From Thiotrichaceae bacterium (GTDB lineage: Bacteria > Pseudomonadota > Gammaproteobacteria > Thiotrichales > Thiotrichaceae): 8,343 nucleotides of DNA. This document shows, piece by piece, positions 1 through 6,675 of the stretch; position 1 is the first letter of the stretch; each line of letters begins with the position of its first letter. The stretch is taken from NCBI GenBank assembly GCA_027008885.1, contig JALVDQ010000364.1, forward strand, positions 1-8,343, given 5' to 3'. A program made the translations under genes and the position numbers. The notes under the pieces were generated by a model. It worked only from the letters and a program-made list of their open reading frames with translations. It was not told the DNA's origin and made no database searches.

Positions 1-413
1 ACAACACTTGCACGATTAGGACGCTTGCCAGCCTTTGCCCCTGCGGTGTAGGCATCATCAGAACGTGGCTTACGATCAGCCGTGTAGTGATTAACCATGG
101 AATCCATATTTCCGGCAGTCACACCAAAAAACAGATTCGGCTTGCCCAACTTCTGAAAATCCTCAGCAGAACGCCAGTCTGGTTGCGAAATAATACCGAC
201 ACGAAACCCCTGTGATTCCAGCAAGCGACCAATAATTGCCATCCCGAAGCTGGGATGATCCACATACGCATCACCCGTAACAATAATAATATCGCAGGAA
301 TCCCACCCCAGAATATCCATCTCGTCCCTCGACATGGGCAACACGGATGCCGTACCAAACTTGTGCGGCCAAAATTTGCGATATGAAAAAAGATCAGGGG
401 CAGTAATATTCAT
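1..413 (-). CDS. ygiQ: YgiQ family radical SAM protein, N-terminal part (3' end outside window)
   Basis: An open frame of 137 codons runs from an ATG at 413-411 off the left edge with no stop. The translation carries segments typical of the YgiQ/UPF0313 N-terminal domain: [18 protein letters not shown], then [53 protein letters not shown] and [12 protein letters not shown]. Family members are around 700 residues and are predicted radical SAM enzymes whose reaction is not settled. The cysteine cluster for the 4Fe-4S centre lies further downstream and is not in the window, so catalysis cannot be judged here. The ATG fits the usual family N-terminus within a few residues. It has only a weak AGG about four bases upstream and overlaps the stop of a possible 14-codon leader ORF (TAATG). 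It is separated from prlC by 222 bp, so it probably has its own promoter. Confidence 0.95.
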   Translation of the reverse strand, partial: MNITAPDLFSYRKFWPHKFGTASVLPMSRDEMDILGWDSCDIIIVTGDAYVDHPSFGMAIIGRLLESQGFRVGIISQPDWRSAEDFQKLGKPNLFFGVTAGNMDSMVNHYTADRKPRSDDAYTAGAKAGKRPNRASV

Positions 414-457
414 TAAGCCTGTGCCAAAATCAGGGTCAGTTTTTTACTTCTGTGCAT
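413..457 (-). CDS. Possible 14-residue leader peptide upstream of ygiQ
   Basis: An ATG at 457-455 is preceded by AGGA with a six-base spacer, a better ribosome-binding site than the one in front of ygiQ itself. It opens a frame encoding [14 protein letters not shown]. Its TAA stop shares one base with the ygiQ ATG (TAATG), the arrangement expected for translational coupling. The frame differs from ygiQ, so this is not an N-terminal extension of that protein. The peptide has two basic residues followed by a short hydrophobic stretch, with no residue bias that would suggest attenuation. I do not recognise it. A 45 bp frame can arise by chance, so it is a candidate only. Confidence 0.33.
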   Translation of the reverse strand: MHRSKKLTLILAQA

Positions 458-476
458 GAATAATCCTGTGAATAGA

Positions 477-505
477 TAAATAATGCAAGGCATGATGTTT
501 TCCAA
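477..505 (-). promoter_or_regulatory. Weak candidate ygiQ promoter
   Basis: On the minus strand TTGGAA (505-500) and TATTTA (482-477) are separated by 17 bp, giving a plausible but imperfect sigma-70 pair about 60 bp upstream of the ygiQ start. An alternative TTGCAT/GATTAT pair overlaps it. The 222 bp spacer holds no coding region; a perfect palindrome GAGTATACTC at 549-558 is its only other visible element. Support is sequence resemblance only. Confidence 0.25.
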
Positions 506-605
506 TTTGGTAACGACGCACTCTAATTGTAAAATTCTTAACCGCGAAGAGTATACTCATGGTACCTACAAAACACATGTTTAACCCGCTACCAAAATTC
601 AAACC

Positions 606-639
606 TAATTATTTACAACCCATCCCCCCCTTTTTTTAT
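606..639 (-). repeat. Half copy of the palindromic element found after minE, overlapping the prlC stop
   Basis: Positions 606-639 match 6926-6957 closely: TAATTATTTAC against TAATGATTTAC, then CCATCCCCCCC and a T-run, the difference being three extra bases (617-619 region) in this copy. At 6906-6957 the sequence is one arm of a complete hairpin. Here the complementary G-rich arm is missing, so it cannot form the same terminator. Read on the minus strand, the A-run of the element provides the TAA stop of prlC (638-636). This suggests a small mobile or recombining palindrome, left here as a remnant. Confidence 0.6.
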
Positions 640-2681
640 ACTTTTTCAATAGCCAGACCAGAATGCCTTAGCAGTGCATCTACTTTGGGTTCTCTGCCAC
701 GGAATGCCTTAAAGGATTCCATTGCGGTTCGGGAGCCGCCTACTTCAAGTATTTCATTGAGAAAATCCTTGCCCACCTGTGAGTTAAACAGACCTTCTTC
801 TTCAAAGCGTGCAAAGGCGTCGGAGGATAGCACTTCTGCCCATTTGTAGCTGTAATAGCCGGCAGCGTAACCGCCTGCGAAAATATGTGAGAATCCATGT
901 TGAAAACGGTTAAAGTCGGGGGCTTTGACTACGGCGACTTCATCTCGCGTTTGGTTTAAAACCTGCTGTATCTGTTCTGCTGTTGTTATTGCAGGGTTCT
1001 GGTGGATGCGCATATCAAATATGGAAAATTCCAGTTGGCGTACCATTCCCATGGCGGACTGAAAATGTCTTGCTGCCTGCATTTTGTTGAAAAGCTCATC
1101 TGGCAGTTTTTCACCTGTGGCGTAGTGTCTGGCAAACATATCCAGTGCTTCACGTTGCCAGCACCAGTTTTCCATAAATTGGCTGGGCAGCTCGACCGCA
1201 TCCCACTCTACACCGCTGATGCCGGATATATCGAGATAATCCACCTGCGTCATCATGTGATGCAGACCATGACCAAATTCATGGAAGAGCGTAATGACTT
1301 CATCATGCGTAAACAGGGCAGGTTTGTCGCCTGCGGGTGGGGCTGAGTTGCAGGTCATAAAGGCAACCGGGGTTTGCAGTTTGTCGCGCATTTTAAAGCG
1401 ACTGCAAAAGTCTGCCATCCAGGCGCCACCGCGTTTGTGCTGACGGGCATACAAGTCCAGATAGAAACGGGCTTTTAGCTGCCTGTTTTCATCATAAATT
1501 TCATAGAAGCGCACGTCTTTGTGCCACACATCGACGTTTTTATTTTCCTGAATAGTGATGTTGTAGAGGTTTTCAACCAGCTTGAAAAGCCCGCTGAGAA
1601 CGCTATCCACAGGAAAATACGGTTTTAAATCTTCGTCGCTAATGGCATAGCGTTGCTGCTTTAATTTTTCGCTTGCGTATGCAATATCCCAGGCTTGCAG
1701 TTCTTCAATGCCCAGCTCATTTTTGGCAAATTCACGCAATTCCTGAATTTCTTTTTTTGCAAAGGGCAGTGATTTTTCTGCAAGTTCATTCATAAACTCA
1801 AGGACTTGCTCTGGAGACTCTGCCATTTTGGTATCAAGCGACAAATCAGCATAACTTTTGTAACCCAGCAATGCCGCTTTTTCCTGCCGAAGTTGCAGGA
1901 TTTTTCCCATATTGTCGCTATTGTCCAGCTCCGGCTTGTCGCCCTGATCCGATGCCCGGGTGCTGTAGGCACGATAAACTTCTTTGCGCAGCTCGCGGCT
2001 GTCTGCATAAGTGACCACTGCGTGATAGGAGGGAAAATCCAGGGTGATGAGCCAATCCGGAAGATCCCGCTGAATGGCTGCCTGTCTTGCCTGTTCAATA
2101 GCACTCTCGGGAAGTCCTGCCAGTTGATCCAGATCACTTATTTGTTTTGTCCAGGCATTGCTTGCATCCAGCACATTGTCTGAAAATTTGGATGTCAATG
2201 TTGAAAGTTCTTTGCTGATTTCTGCGAAACGCTGCTTTTTCTTGTCGGGCAAATCCACACCGGAGAGACGGAAGCCTTTCAGCGAGTCTTGCAGGCTTTT
2301 TTGCTGTGCGGCATCCAGATTCAAATTGTCCTGATTATCCTGTATTTGCTGTAATGCCAGAAACAGTGCCTTGTTCTGTCCCATTTCGGTGCTGTATTCA
2401 CTGAGCTTTGGCAGGCAGGCTGTGTAGGCATCACGCAGTTCTGTACTGTTTAAAACACTATTCAGATGGCTTACGGGTGACCACATTCGCTCCAGTTCAT
2501 TATCAAAAAGCTCCAGTGGGAAAACCAGGTTATCCCAGCTATATTGAGTATTTTCTTCGAGTAACTGTTGCGTCAGTGCGCGACCCTGCGCGAGCAGCTC
2601 ATCAAGTGCAGGTTCAATGTGTTGCGCCTTGATTTTGCTAAATTCGGGTAAGTCTTTGATATTTAATAAGGGGGATTTCAT
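636..2681 (-). CDS. prlC: Oligopeptidase A, M3 family zinc metallopeptidase
   Basis: The 681-residue product matches the length of E. coli oligopeptidase A (about 680) and its N-terminal pattern (MKSPLLNIKDLPEFSKI). The mostly helical N-terminal half is followed by the catalytic domain with the zinc motif HEFGH: H467 and H471 as ligands, E468 as general base. The third ligand is E497 in AVELPSQFMENW. Substrate-binding tyrosines Y605 and Y612 sit in HIFAGGYAAGYYSY, as in thimet oligopeptidase. The family is cytoplasmic and cleaves short peptides, including signal-peptide fragments and proteasome-like protease products. The ATG at 2681 overlaps the 3' end of rnd by 44 bp in another frame, so the two are probably cotranscribed and translationally coupled; GGAAAAAAATAAAG precedes the ATG. 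The last residues (LAIEKV) and the stop lie at the edge of a repeat remnant. All catalytic residues are intact. Confidence 0.97.
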   Translation of the reverse strand: MKSPLLNIKDLPEFSKIKAQHIEPALDELLAQGRALTQQLLEENTQYSWDNLVFPLELFDNELERMWSPVSHLNSVLNSTELRDAYTACLPKLSEYSTEMGQNKALFLALQQIQDNQDNLNLDAAQQKSLQDSLKGFRLSGVDLPDKKKQRFAEISKELSTLTSKFSDNVLDASNAWTKQISDLDQLAGLPESAIEQARQAAIQRDLPDWLITLDFPSYHAVVTYADSRELRKEVYRAYSTRASDQGDKPELDNSDNMGKILQLRQEKAALLGYKSYADLSLDTKMAESPEQVLEFMNELAEKSLPFAKKEIQELREFAKNELGIEELQAWDIAYASEKLKQQRYAISDEDLKPYFPVDSVLSGLFKLVENLYNITIQENKNVDVWHKDVRFYEIYDENRQLKARFYLDLYARQHKRGGAWMADFCSRFKMRDKLQTPVAFMTCNSAPPAGDKPALFTHDEVITLFHEFGHGLHHMMTQVDYLDISGISGVEWDAVELPSQFMENWCWQREALDMFARHYATGEKLPDELFNKMQAARHFQSAMGMVRQLEFSIFDMRIHQNPAITTAEQIQQVLNQTRDEVAVVKAPDFNRFQHGFSHIFAGGYAAGYYSYKWAEVLSSDAFARFEEEGLFNSQVGKDFLNEILEVGGSRTAMESFKAFRGREPKVDALLRHSGLAIEKV

Positions 2682-3846
2682 CTTTATTTTTTTCCAGGTG
2701 ATTAATCAGTGTAACTTTATCATTTTCTATGCCCAGAACCATTTCACCTGATAATATCCGGGCAAATTCAGTATTTACCAGCTCACCCCGCCAATCATCC
2801 GAGAGCCGGCTTTTATTTGCTTGCACCATTTTTGCCACCTGTTTGCGAGTGGCAATGGAAGCAGCAGTCAAGCCGTTTTTTTTTGCCTGAAGCTGGATCA
2901 CTAACATAAGTAAATCAATGATTAGATTCTGTCTGGCAGTGGGTTTTTGGCTTCTTGGGGGGACGGGCCACTCTGATTCGGACATATTTTGGGCTTTATT
3001 GATGAGTGCCAGCCATTCCTGATGATATTTTTTGGCTTTGTCGCTGAGCCCCCTGATTTCCCCAATTGCTTCGGATGTTTCAGGTTGCTGTCTTGCCAGA
3101 TCAAGCAGAATGTCATCACTGAGCACCCATCTTCTTGGTATGTTTGATTTCTCTGCGCGTTCTTCCCGCCATGCAGCCAATTCTCTGAGAACCGCGAGTT
3201 GTTGGGCGTTCAAGACCTGGTTTCCGCGTACTTTTTTCCAGCGTTGCCTGGCATTAATGGCATAGGTATCAGGATCAACAGCACGGGAAAAATCTTTTTG
3301 CAACCAGGCAAGACGGTTTTTTTCAGTTAGTAGTTGCAGCATTTTGGGATAAATCTGCGCAAGATAGCGAACATCATCGATGGCATATTCCAGTTGCTTT
3401 TTATTTAAGGGTCTGCGAGTCCAGTCTGTGCGTGACTGGGTTTTGCTTAATGTTACTCCCAGCACTTGTTCAACCAGACGCGCGTAGCCCATTTGATCGC
3501 CATAGCCCAAAACGGATGCTGCAATCTGTGTATCAAATATTGGCGCGGGCATCTTTCCGCTTTCCTGCAACAGAATTTCAATATCCTGATGTGCAGCATG
3601 AAAGACTTTTACAATGTCCGGATTCTCCAGTAGCACATAAAATGGAGACAGGTCATCAATCAGTAATGGATCAATACAGGCTCTATGCTCACCTGCTTCA
3701 ATCTGAATCAGACAGAGCTTGGCAAAATAGGTTTTTTCACGAAGAAACTCCGTATCCAGAGCAAGCCAGGGCGCATTGCTGATCTTGTCAACAAATAGCC
3801 TTAGCTTATGTGTGGTATCTATATATTCAAACAAATCAGTCTCCAT
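2638..3846 (-). CDS. rnd: Ribonuclease D
   Basis: The 402-residue protein has the DEDD 3'-5' exonuclease domain at its N-terminus. Exo I is LALDTEFLRE (D31, E33), exo II is VFHAAHQDIEIL (D88), and exo III is YAIDDVRYL (Y154, D158; the DEDDy subtype). An HRDC domain follows at about 211-290 (LNAQQLAVLRELAAWREERA), then a second HRDC-like helical region. RNase D trims the 3' ends of tRNA precursors and other small stable RNAs using two metal ions. The catalytic residues are offset by three from E. coli. The C-terminus runs roughly 25 residues longer than the 375-residue E. coli enzyme and overlaps the start of prlC. An in-frame TGA lies directly before the ATG, so the start cannot be extended. 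No clear Shine-Dalgarno is visible; a small hairpin occupies that position. Confidence 0.96.
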   Translation of the reverse strand: METDLFEYIDTTHKLRLFVDKISNAPWLALDTEFLREKTYFAKLCLIQIEAGEHRACIDPLLIDDLSPFYVLLENPDIVKVFHAAHQDIEILLQESGKMPAPIFDTQIAASVLGYGDQMGYARLVEQVLGVTLSKTQSRTDWTRRPLNKKQLEYAIDDVRYLAQIYPKMLQLLTEKNRLAWLQKDFSRAVDPDTYAINARQRWKKVRGNQVLNAQQLAVLRELAAWREERAEKSNIPRRWVLSDDILLDLARQQPETSEAIGEIRGLSDKAKKYHQEWLALINKAQNMSESEWPVPPRSQKPTARQNLIIDLLMLVIQLQAKKNGLTAASIATRKQVAKMVQANKSRLSDDWRGELVNTEFARILSGEMVLGIENDKVTLINHLEKNKDEIPLIKYQRLTRI

Positions 3847-3849
3847 TCA

Positions 3850-3863
3850 GCATAGATTTATGC
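3850..3863 (-). other. Small hairpin where the rnd ribosome-binding site is expected
   Basis: GCATA and TATGC arms with a four-base loop lie 4 to 17 bases upstream of the rnd ATG, in the usual Shine-Dalgarno position, and no GGAG-like sequence is visible there. A five-pair stem is weak, so this may be fortuitous. Confidence 0.3.
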
Positions 3864-3953
3864 ATTCAAGCATAAACTACTGTTTTCAAATAAGGAACTT
3901 TATTCTTTAATAAGATATAAGTAATTAATAATATTACGATATTTTTCTCTTCG

Positions 3954-3982
3954 TTGACATTTATCAAGCCTTTTGTCATTCT
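3954..3982 (+). promoter_or_regulatory. Candidate promoter for plus-strand small RNA
   Basis: A consensus TTGACA (3954-3959) is followed after 17 bp by CATTCT (3977-3982). The second hexamer is poor overall but keeps the A and final T that matter most, and it has an upstream TGT (extended -10). Initiation would fall near 3989, just before a structured sequence ending in a strong terminator. The call rests on this positional agreement. Confidence 0.4.
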
Positions 3983-3988
3983 TTACCC

Positions 3989-4103
3989 GTCAAGCGAATT
4001 CCTCCAACCGCTAGGAGGAGTATAGTCGGCGTCAAGGAGGATGCTCCCCCATAAACCGACAGAAAAAGACCTATTCTATTCCTACGAATAGGTCTTTTTT
4101 TTT
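3989..4103 (+). ncRNA. Candidate small RNA with GGAGG/CCTCC hairpins and intrinsic terminator
   Basis: From the predicted start an RNA of about 115 nt would fold as three hairpins. The first pairs CCTCC (4001-4005) with GGAGG (4014-4018), extendable by two pairs. The second has an outer GTCGG (4025-4029) with CCGAC (4056-4060) enclosing GGAG (4036-4039) with CTCC (4044-4047). The third is the terminator. The two GGAGG and two C-rich arms can exchange partners, which allows alternative folds. No gene follows on the plus strand, so a riboswitch or leader role for a downstream gene is unlikely; an independent regulatory RNA fits better. I do not recognise the family. The 5' end is inferred from the promoter and may be off by several bases. 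Confidence 0.45.
4063..4103 (+). terminator. Strong intrinsic terminator, usable in both directions
   Basis: Perfect 14 bp arms AAAAAGACCTATTC (4063-4076) and GAATAGGTCTTTTT (4086-4099) enclose a nine-base loop and run into nine Ts (4095-4103). On the minus strand the stem also ends in five Ts, so it may stop transcripts leaving the LTA-synthase-like gene before they reach rnd. Confidence 0.85.
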
Positions 4104-4267
4104 GTTCTTTGGTCTGTCACTACTTTATACCCTTTATGGTCAAGAATCTCCTGTTAGAGACACATCTTGTTTTGCGAATAGCCACTTGAAAGTATTACCC
4201 TATGCCAAAGAGAAAACGAAGGATAGTGCAAACGAAGGAGGTGTAAATTGTTTTCCTTCTTTACAAT

Positions 4268-4313
4268 CTCTGCGTAACGATAGATTTGAACTCCAAAACT
4301 TGAATATAAATAT
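4268..4313 (+). repeat. 46 bp repeat, left copy, inverted relative to 6676-6721
   Basis: It begins CTCTGCGTAACGATAGATTT and ends TATAAATAT. It matches the reverse complement of 6676-6721 at 41 of 46 positions without gaps. The two copies point towards each other around the LTA-synthase-like gene, about 2.4 kb apart. Similarity stops sharply at both ends. No transposase lies nearby, so this is either a dispersed small repeat or the ends of an inserted segment. Confidence 0.8.
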
Positions 4314-4534
4314 CTCCACTTGACCATCTGGAAAGGACAAGTTGTGAAGGACAAACTCGCTATTTTATCCTTTTGTCAGAAAATACCGTAGCTTATCTTA
4401 AGAATGATGAAGTTATCCAGGATACATGAGATATTAGTGCTCATGTTGAGAACAGAACTGATTTCGCGCTCTTTTATTTTTTAGAGACGCTTTTCGGAGT
4501 GAAAAACTTGTAACTGTAACTGTACTGTAAAGAG

Positions 4535-4638
4535 TTTTTTTGTTGTTAGCCCCTAAAGTCCTTCGGGACTTAATTCTGCATGAGCTACCCCTTGCTTGTT
4601 GCAGAAGTTTTAAGCCAGACTTCGGTCTGGCTTTTTTT
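4535..4638 (+). ncRNA. Candidate small RNA with cUUCGg hairpins, antisense-side neighbour of the LTA-synthase-like gene
   Basis: Three hairpins follow one another on the plus strand: AAGTCC-TTCG-GGACTT (4556-4571); TTCTGCA/TGCAGAA (4574-4580 with 4600-4606) around a 19-base loop containing TACCCC; and the terminator at 4612-4638. Both tetraloops read C(UUCG)G only on the plus strand, where they are exceptionally stable, and only the plus strand has a U-tract after the last stem. Unpaired C-rich segments (AGCCCC, TACCCC) resemble seed regions of trans-acting RNAs. No convincing promoter was found; a weak GTGAAA/TACTGT pair lies near 4499-4528, so the 5' end is uncertain. The family is not recognised. 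Confidence 0.4.
4612..4638 (+). terminator. Intrinsic terminator with UUCG tetraloop
   Basis: AAGCCAGAC (4612-4620), loop TTCG (4621-4624) and GTCTGGCTT (4625-4633) form a perfect nine-pair stem running into seven Ts (4632-4638). The orientation is plus-strand. On the minus strand the stem is followed by TTAAAACTTC, a poor U-tract, so it is not a good terminator for the gene that ends 24 bp away. Confidence 0.85.
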
Positions 4639-4662
4639 ATGGCTCATATTGTATTTTTGCGG

Positions 4663-6672
4663 CTATTTCGAAGTCGCTTCCTTGTCTTTATAAAGCAGGT
4701 ATTCTTTCAGCCAGCGTCGGTATTTTTCTTTTTCAATCACCTCTTTCTGTTGTTTTGTTGGTTGCTTCCCATGAGGATCGAGAAGCATTTTGTTTTGCCT
4801 GTTCCACAGGTAGAGCTGGTTTGTATTGCTATCCACCACGCCGTCTTTGAAGAGGAAGGCATTTTTATAATTCCAGCCGTAGGCATGCTCCATTGTTTTT
4901 TGCATCACTGTCTGACCAAACGCATAGTAGCTTGCATCGTTTAATGCCAGTTCAAACAGCGTTGGGAACAGGTCGGCATGTGAGCCATATAAACTCTGGA
5001 TGAGACTTTTAGGGCGCGTTTTAAACAGGTCGTATTTTTCAGGAAGATAAAAATAGGCGGGTACAGCAAAGTGCAAAAACTGCTTTTCGCTGCTGGTGTA
5101 ATCATCAAAGCCCCGCAGTGGATGATCGCCAGTCGCAACAACAATGACCTGATCCTTTAGCGGGCTGTTTTTTAGCCACTCAAGAAAATCTCCAAAGGCA
5201 TTGGTCTGGTAATGATAACCAGCCAGCATGAGTTTTTTGCGTTGCAGCTCATCTTCGCTGCCGGCATTTTGTATTTTGAAATCAGGGGGATGATAATCTG
5301 CCGGCAAACGCACCGGAGGATGGTTATTGGTAGTCAAAACATAGAAAAAGGCTGGTTTTTGCTGCTGTTGCAGTTCATATTCCAGATATTTAAAGACGTA
5401 TTCATCGTAGGCTCCCCAAGGGTTATCCTTGGCTTGCACCTGAAATTTGTCTTCAATCACAGTGCGTCCAATGTATTCATCAAAACCCTGTCTGGGCCAG
5501 AAAATATCGTGGTTGCGCCAGGAGCTAAAACCGCCGCTGAGAAAGATGGCGTGATAGCCCTTTTCCTTAAAGGGTCTGATATTTGACATTGAAAAACTGG
5601 TTTTATAGCCACTTGATTGTGATAACGGCGTCAGTGGCGAATTTAACAGAATATTTTCAATGGTGGGATTGGTACCATTCTGATTGCAGAAAAAATTAGG
5701 CAGAAAATAATCTTGCCGGGCGTGTTTTCTGAAGCTGCCGAGCACCGGATTATCAGCAGCATCCGTTAGGGCAATGTGGGTTGACCAGCCTTCCATTTGC
5801 ACAAAAATAACATGCGGAGGGCTGTTTTTTATTTCAGCTTTGATGGCAGTTTTGCGTATCAGGGGGTAGTCTCGACTAAAACCGGCTTTTTGCTTTAATT
5901 CGGCATAATTTTTGACCCTAGCCTGAGACAGGATTTTCTGGGTGGATTTGTTCAGATTGTTTTCTTCCCGGTTGGCAATCGCGTACTTCATGTGAAAAAC
6001 AGCATTTTGCGTGAGTGAATTGATAAAACTGTTACTGCTGATCGAGGATTGCTTGAGTGTTAGAGGAAAGGTACCGGCACTACCCCGGGCTGCCAGCATG
6101 ATCAGGGGCAACAACAAGATCAGAGACCAGTTTTTTGCAGGTAGCAGGTTTAGCGTTTTTTTGGCAAAGCGTAAAAACAGAAAAACCAGCAAAAAAGCAA
6201 GCAGTGGCGCAATGATTCCAAGCAGGATCAACGAAGGGTAAGCAAATCCGCTCTCGATCACTGCCTGCGTATCATCTTCAAAAAGTCCGAAAATTAGTAT
6301 GTCGATGGGTGTACCAAAAAAAAGCAGGTAGCCAATATCAATAAATGCCAGCAGCACAATATAAATCAGCACAAGCGCAAGAGAAAACCTGAGCCATTTC
6401 AGGAACAGTGATTGCTTTTTTATCCAGAAGAAAAACACATAGGGAAGATAGGCTAACAGCAGCAGGCTGATTCCCACAACGCGCAAATCAAACCGCAGAC
6501 CAACCGTAAACAGCTTTCCAAGAACGTGAAGATTGTTATGAATATCCTCAGAATTGCCAAACCAGAACAGCGCAAGGAAACGCATGATCCCCAAAAAAAT
6601 AATCACAATCAGGGAAAAGACAAGGGCATGAGTATTAACTTTGGATAACAGAGTTTGCTTTTGCATAGCCAT
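4663..6672 (-). CDS. LTA synthase / phosphoglycerol transferase-type sulfatase-fold membrane protein
   Basis: The 669-residue protein has about five N-terminal membrane segments (roughly 14-37, 63-84, 95-119, 145-169, 182-195), then an extracytoplasmic alkaline-phosphatase-fold domain from about 285. Motifs of the LtaS/OpgB type are visible: IFVQMEGWST (E294, metal), NGTNPTIEN (T334, likely nucleophile), SSWRNHDIFW (W385, R386), TTNNHPP (H451) and ATGDHPLRG (D516, H517). Family enzymes transfer phosphoglycerol or related groups from phospholipid head groups onto envelope acceptors. Gram-negative bacteria lack lipoteichoic acid, so the acceptor here may be a periplasmic glucan or another glycan and cannot be read from sequence. 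All expected active-site residues are present. ATG 6672 or ATG 6666 could be the start; neither has a clear Shine-Dalgarno. The gene stands alone between terminators and is bracketed by inverted repeats. Confidence 0.9.
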   Translation of the reverse strand: MAMQKQTLLSKVNTHALVFSLIVIIFLGIMRFLALFWFGNSEDIHNNLHVLGKLFTVGLRFDLRVVGISLLLLAYLPYVFFFWIKKQSLFLKWLRFSLALVLIYIVLLAFIDIGYLLFFGTPIDILIFGLFEDDTQAVIESGFAYPSLILLGIIAPLLAFLLVFLFLRFAKKTLNLLPAKNWSLILLLPLIMLAARGSAGTFPLTLKQSSISSNSFINSLTQNAVFHMKYAIANREENNLNKSTQKILSQARVKNYAELKQKAGFSRDYPLIRKTAIKAEIKNSPPHVIFVQMEGWSTHIALTDAADNPVLGSFRKHARQDYFLPNFFCNQNGTNPTIENILLNSPLTPLSQSSGYKTSFSMSNIRPFKEKGYHAIFLSGGFSSWRNHDIFWPRQGFDEYIGRTVIEDKFQVQAKDNPWGAYDEYVFKYLEYELQQQQKPAFFYVLTTNNHPPVRLPADYHPPDFKIQNAGSEDELQRKKLMLAGYHYQTNAFGDFLEWLKNSPLKDQVIVVATGDHPLRGFDDYTSSEKQFLHFAVPAYFYLPEKYDLFKTRPKSLIQSLYGSHADLFPTLFELALNDASYYAFGQTVMQKTMEHAYGWNYKNAFLFKDGVVDSNTNQLYLWNRQNKMLLDPHGKQPTKQQKEVIEKEKYRRWLKEYLLYKDKEATSK

Positions 6673-6675
6673 AAC

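Larger units (their letters stand above)
3847..4662. other. 816 bp intergenic region between rnd and the LTA-synthase-like gene
   Basis: No credible protein gene is present; the short open frames here lack family resemblance and two of them read through a DNA repeat. From left to right it holds: a small hairpin before the rnd ATG (3850-3863); an AT-rich stretch (about 3895-3950) that may carry the rnd promoter, though no convincing hexamer pair was found; a plus-strand RNA candidate with terminator (3954-4103); AACGAAGGA direct repeats (4215-4223 and 4231-4239); a 46 bp repeat (4268-4313); AAGGACAA repeats (about 4333-4355); a 7 bp stem ACATGAG/CTCATGT (about 4424-4447); and a second plus-strand RNA candidate with terminator (about 4535-4638). 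Confidence 0.8.

Noticed and set aside
119..358. A 79-codon minus-strand frame.
   Set aside because: It is a shadow of ygiQ, whose true frame is open to the left edge and matches the family clearly.
549..558. Perfect palindrome GAGTATACTC between prlC and ygiQ.
   Set aside because: Ten bases in an AT-rich spacer with no second copy or promoter overlap; too little to call an operator.
4041..4091. A 16-codon frame ATG...TAG in the small RNA candidate, preceded by AAGGAGG.
   Set aside because: The SD-like sequence touches the ATG with no spacer, and the ATG lies in the hairpin loop, so initiation is unlikely.
4246..4276. AAGGAGG followed at six bases by TTG, suggesting a start.
   Set aside because: The frame closes after nine codons and shows no pattern of a peptide gene.
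4102..4354. Two short open frames on opposite strands (73 and 66 codons).
   Set aside because: Both read through the 46 bp repeat, lack family resemblance and have no good start context; the plus-strand one begins inside the terminator T-run.
4489..4510. TTTTC/GAAAA and GCGCTCT/AGAGACGC pairings considered as a terminator.
   Set aside because: The stems contain bulges and have no proper U-tract, so a terminator is not supported.
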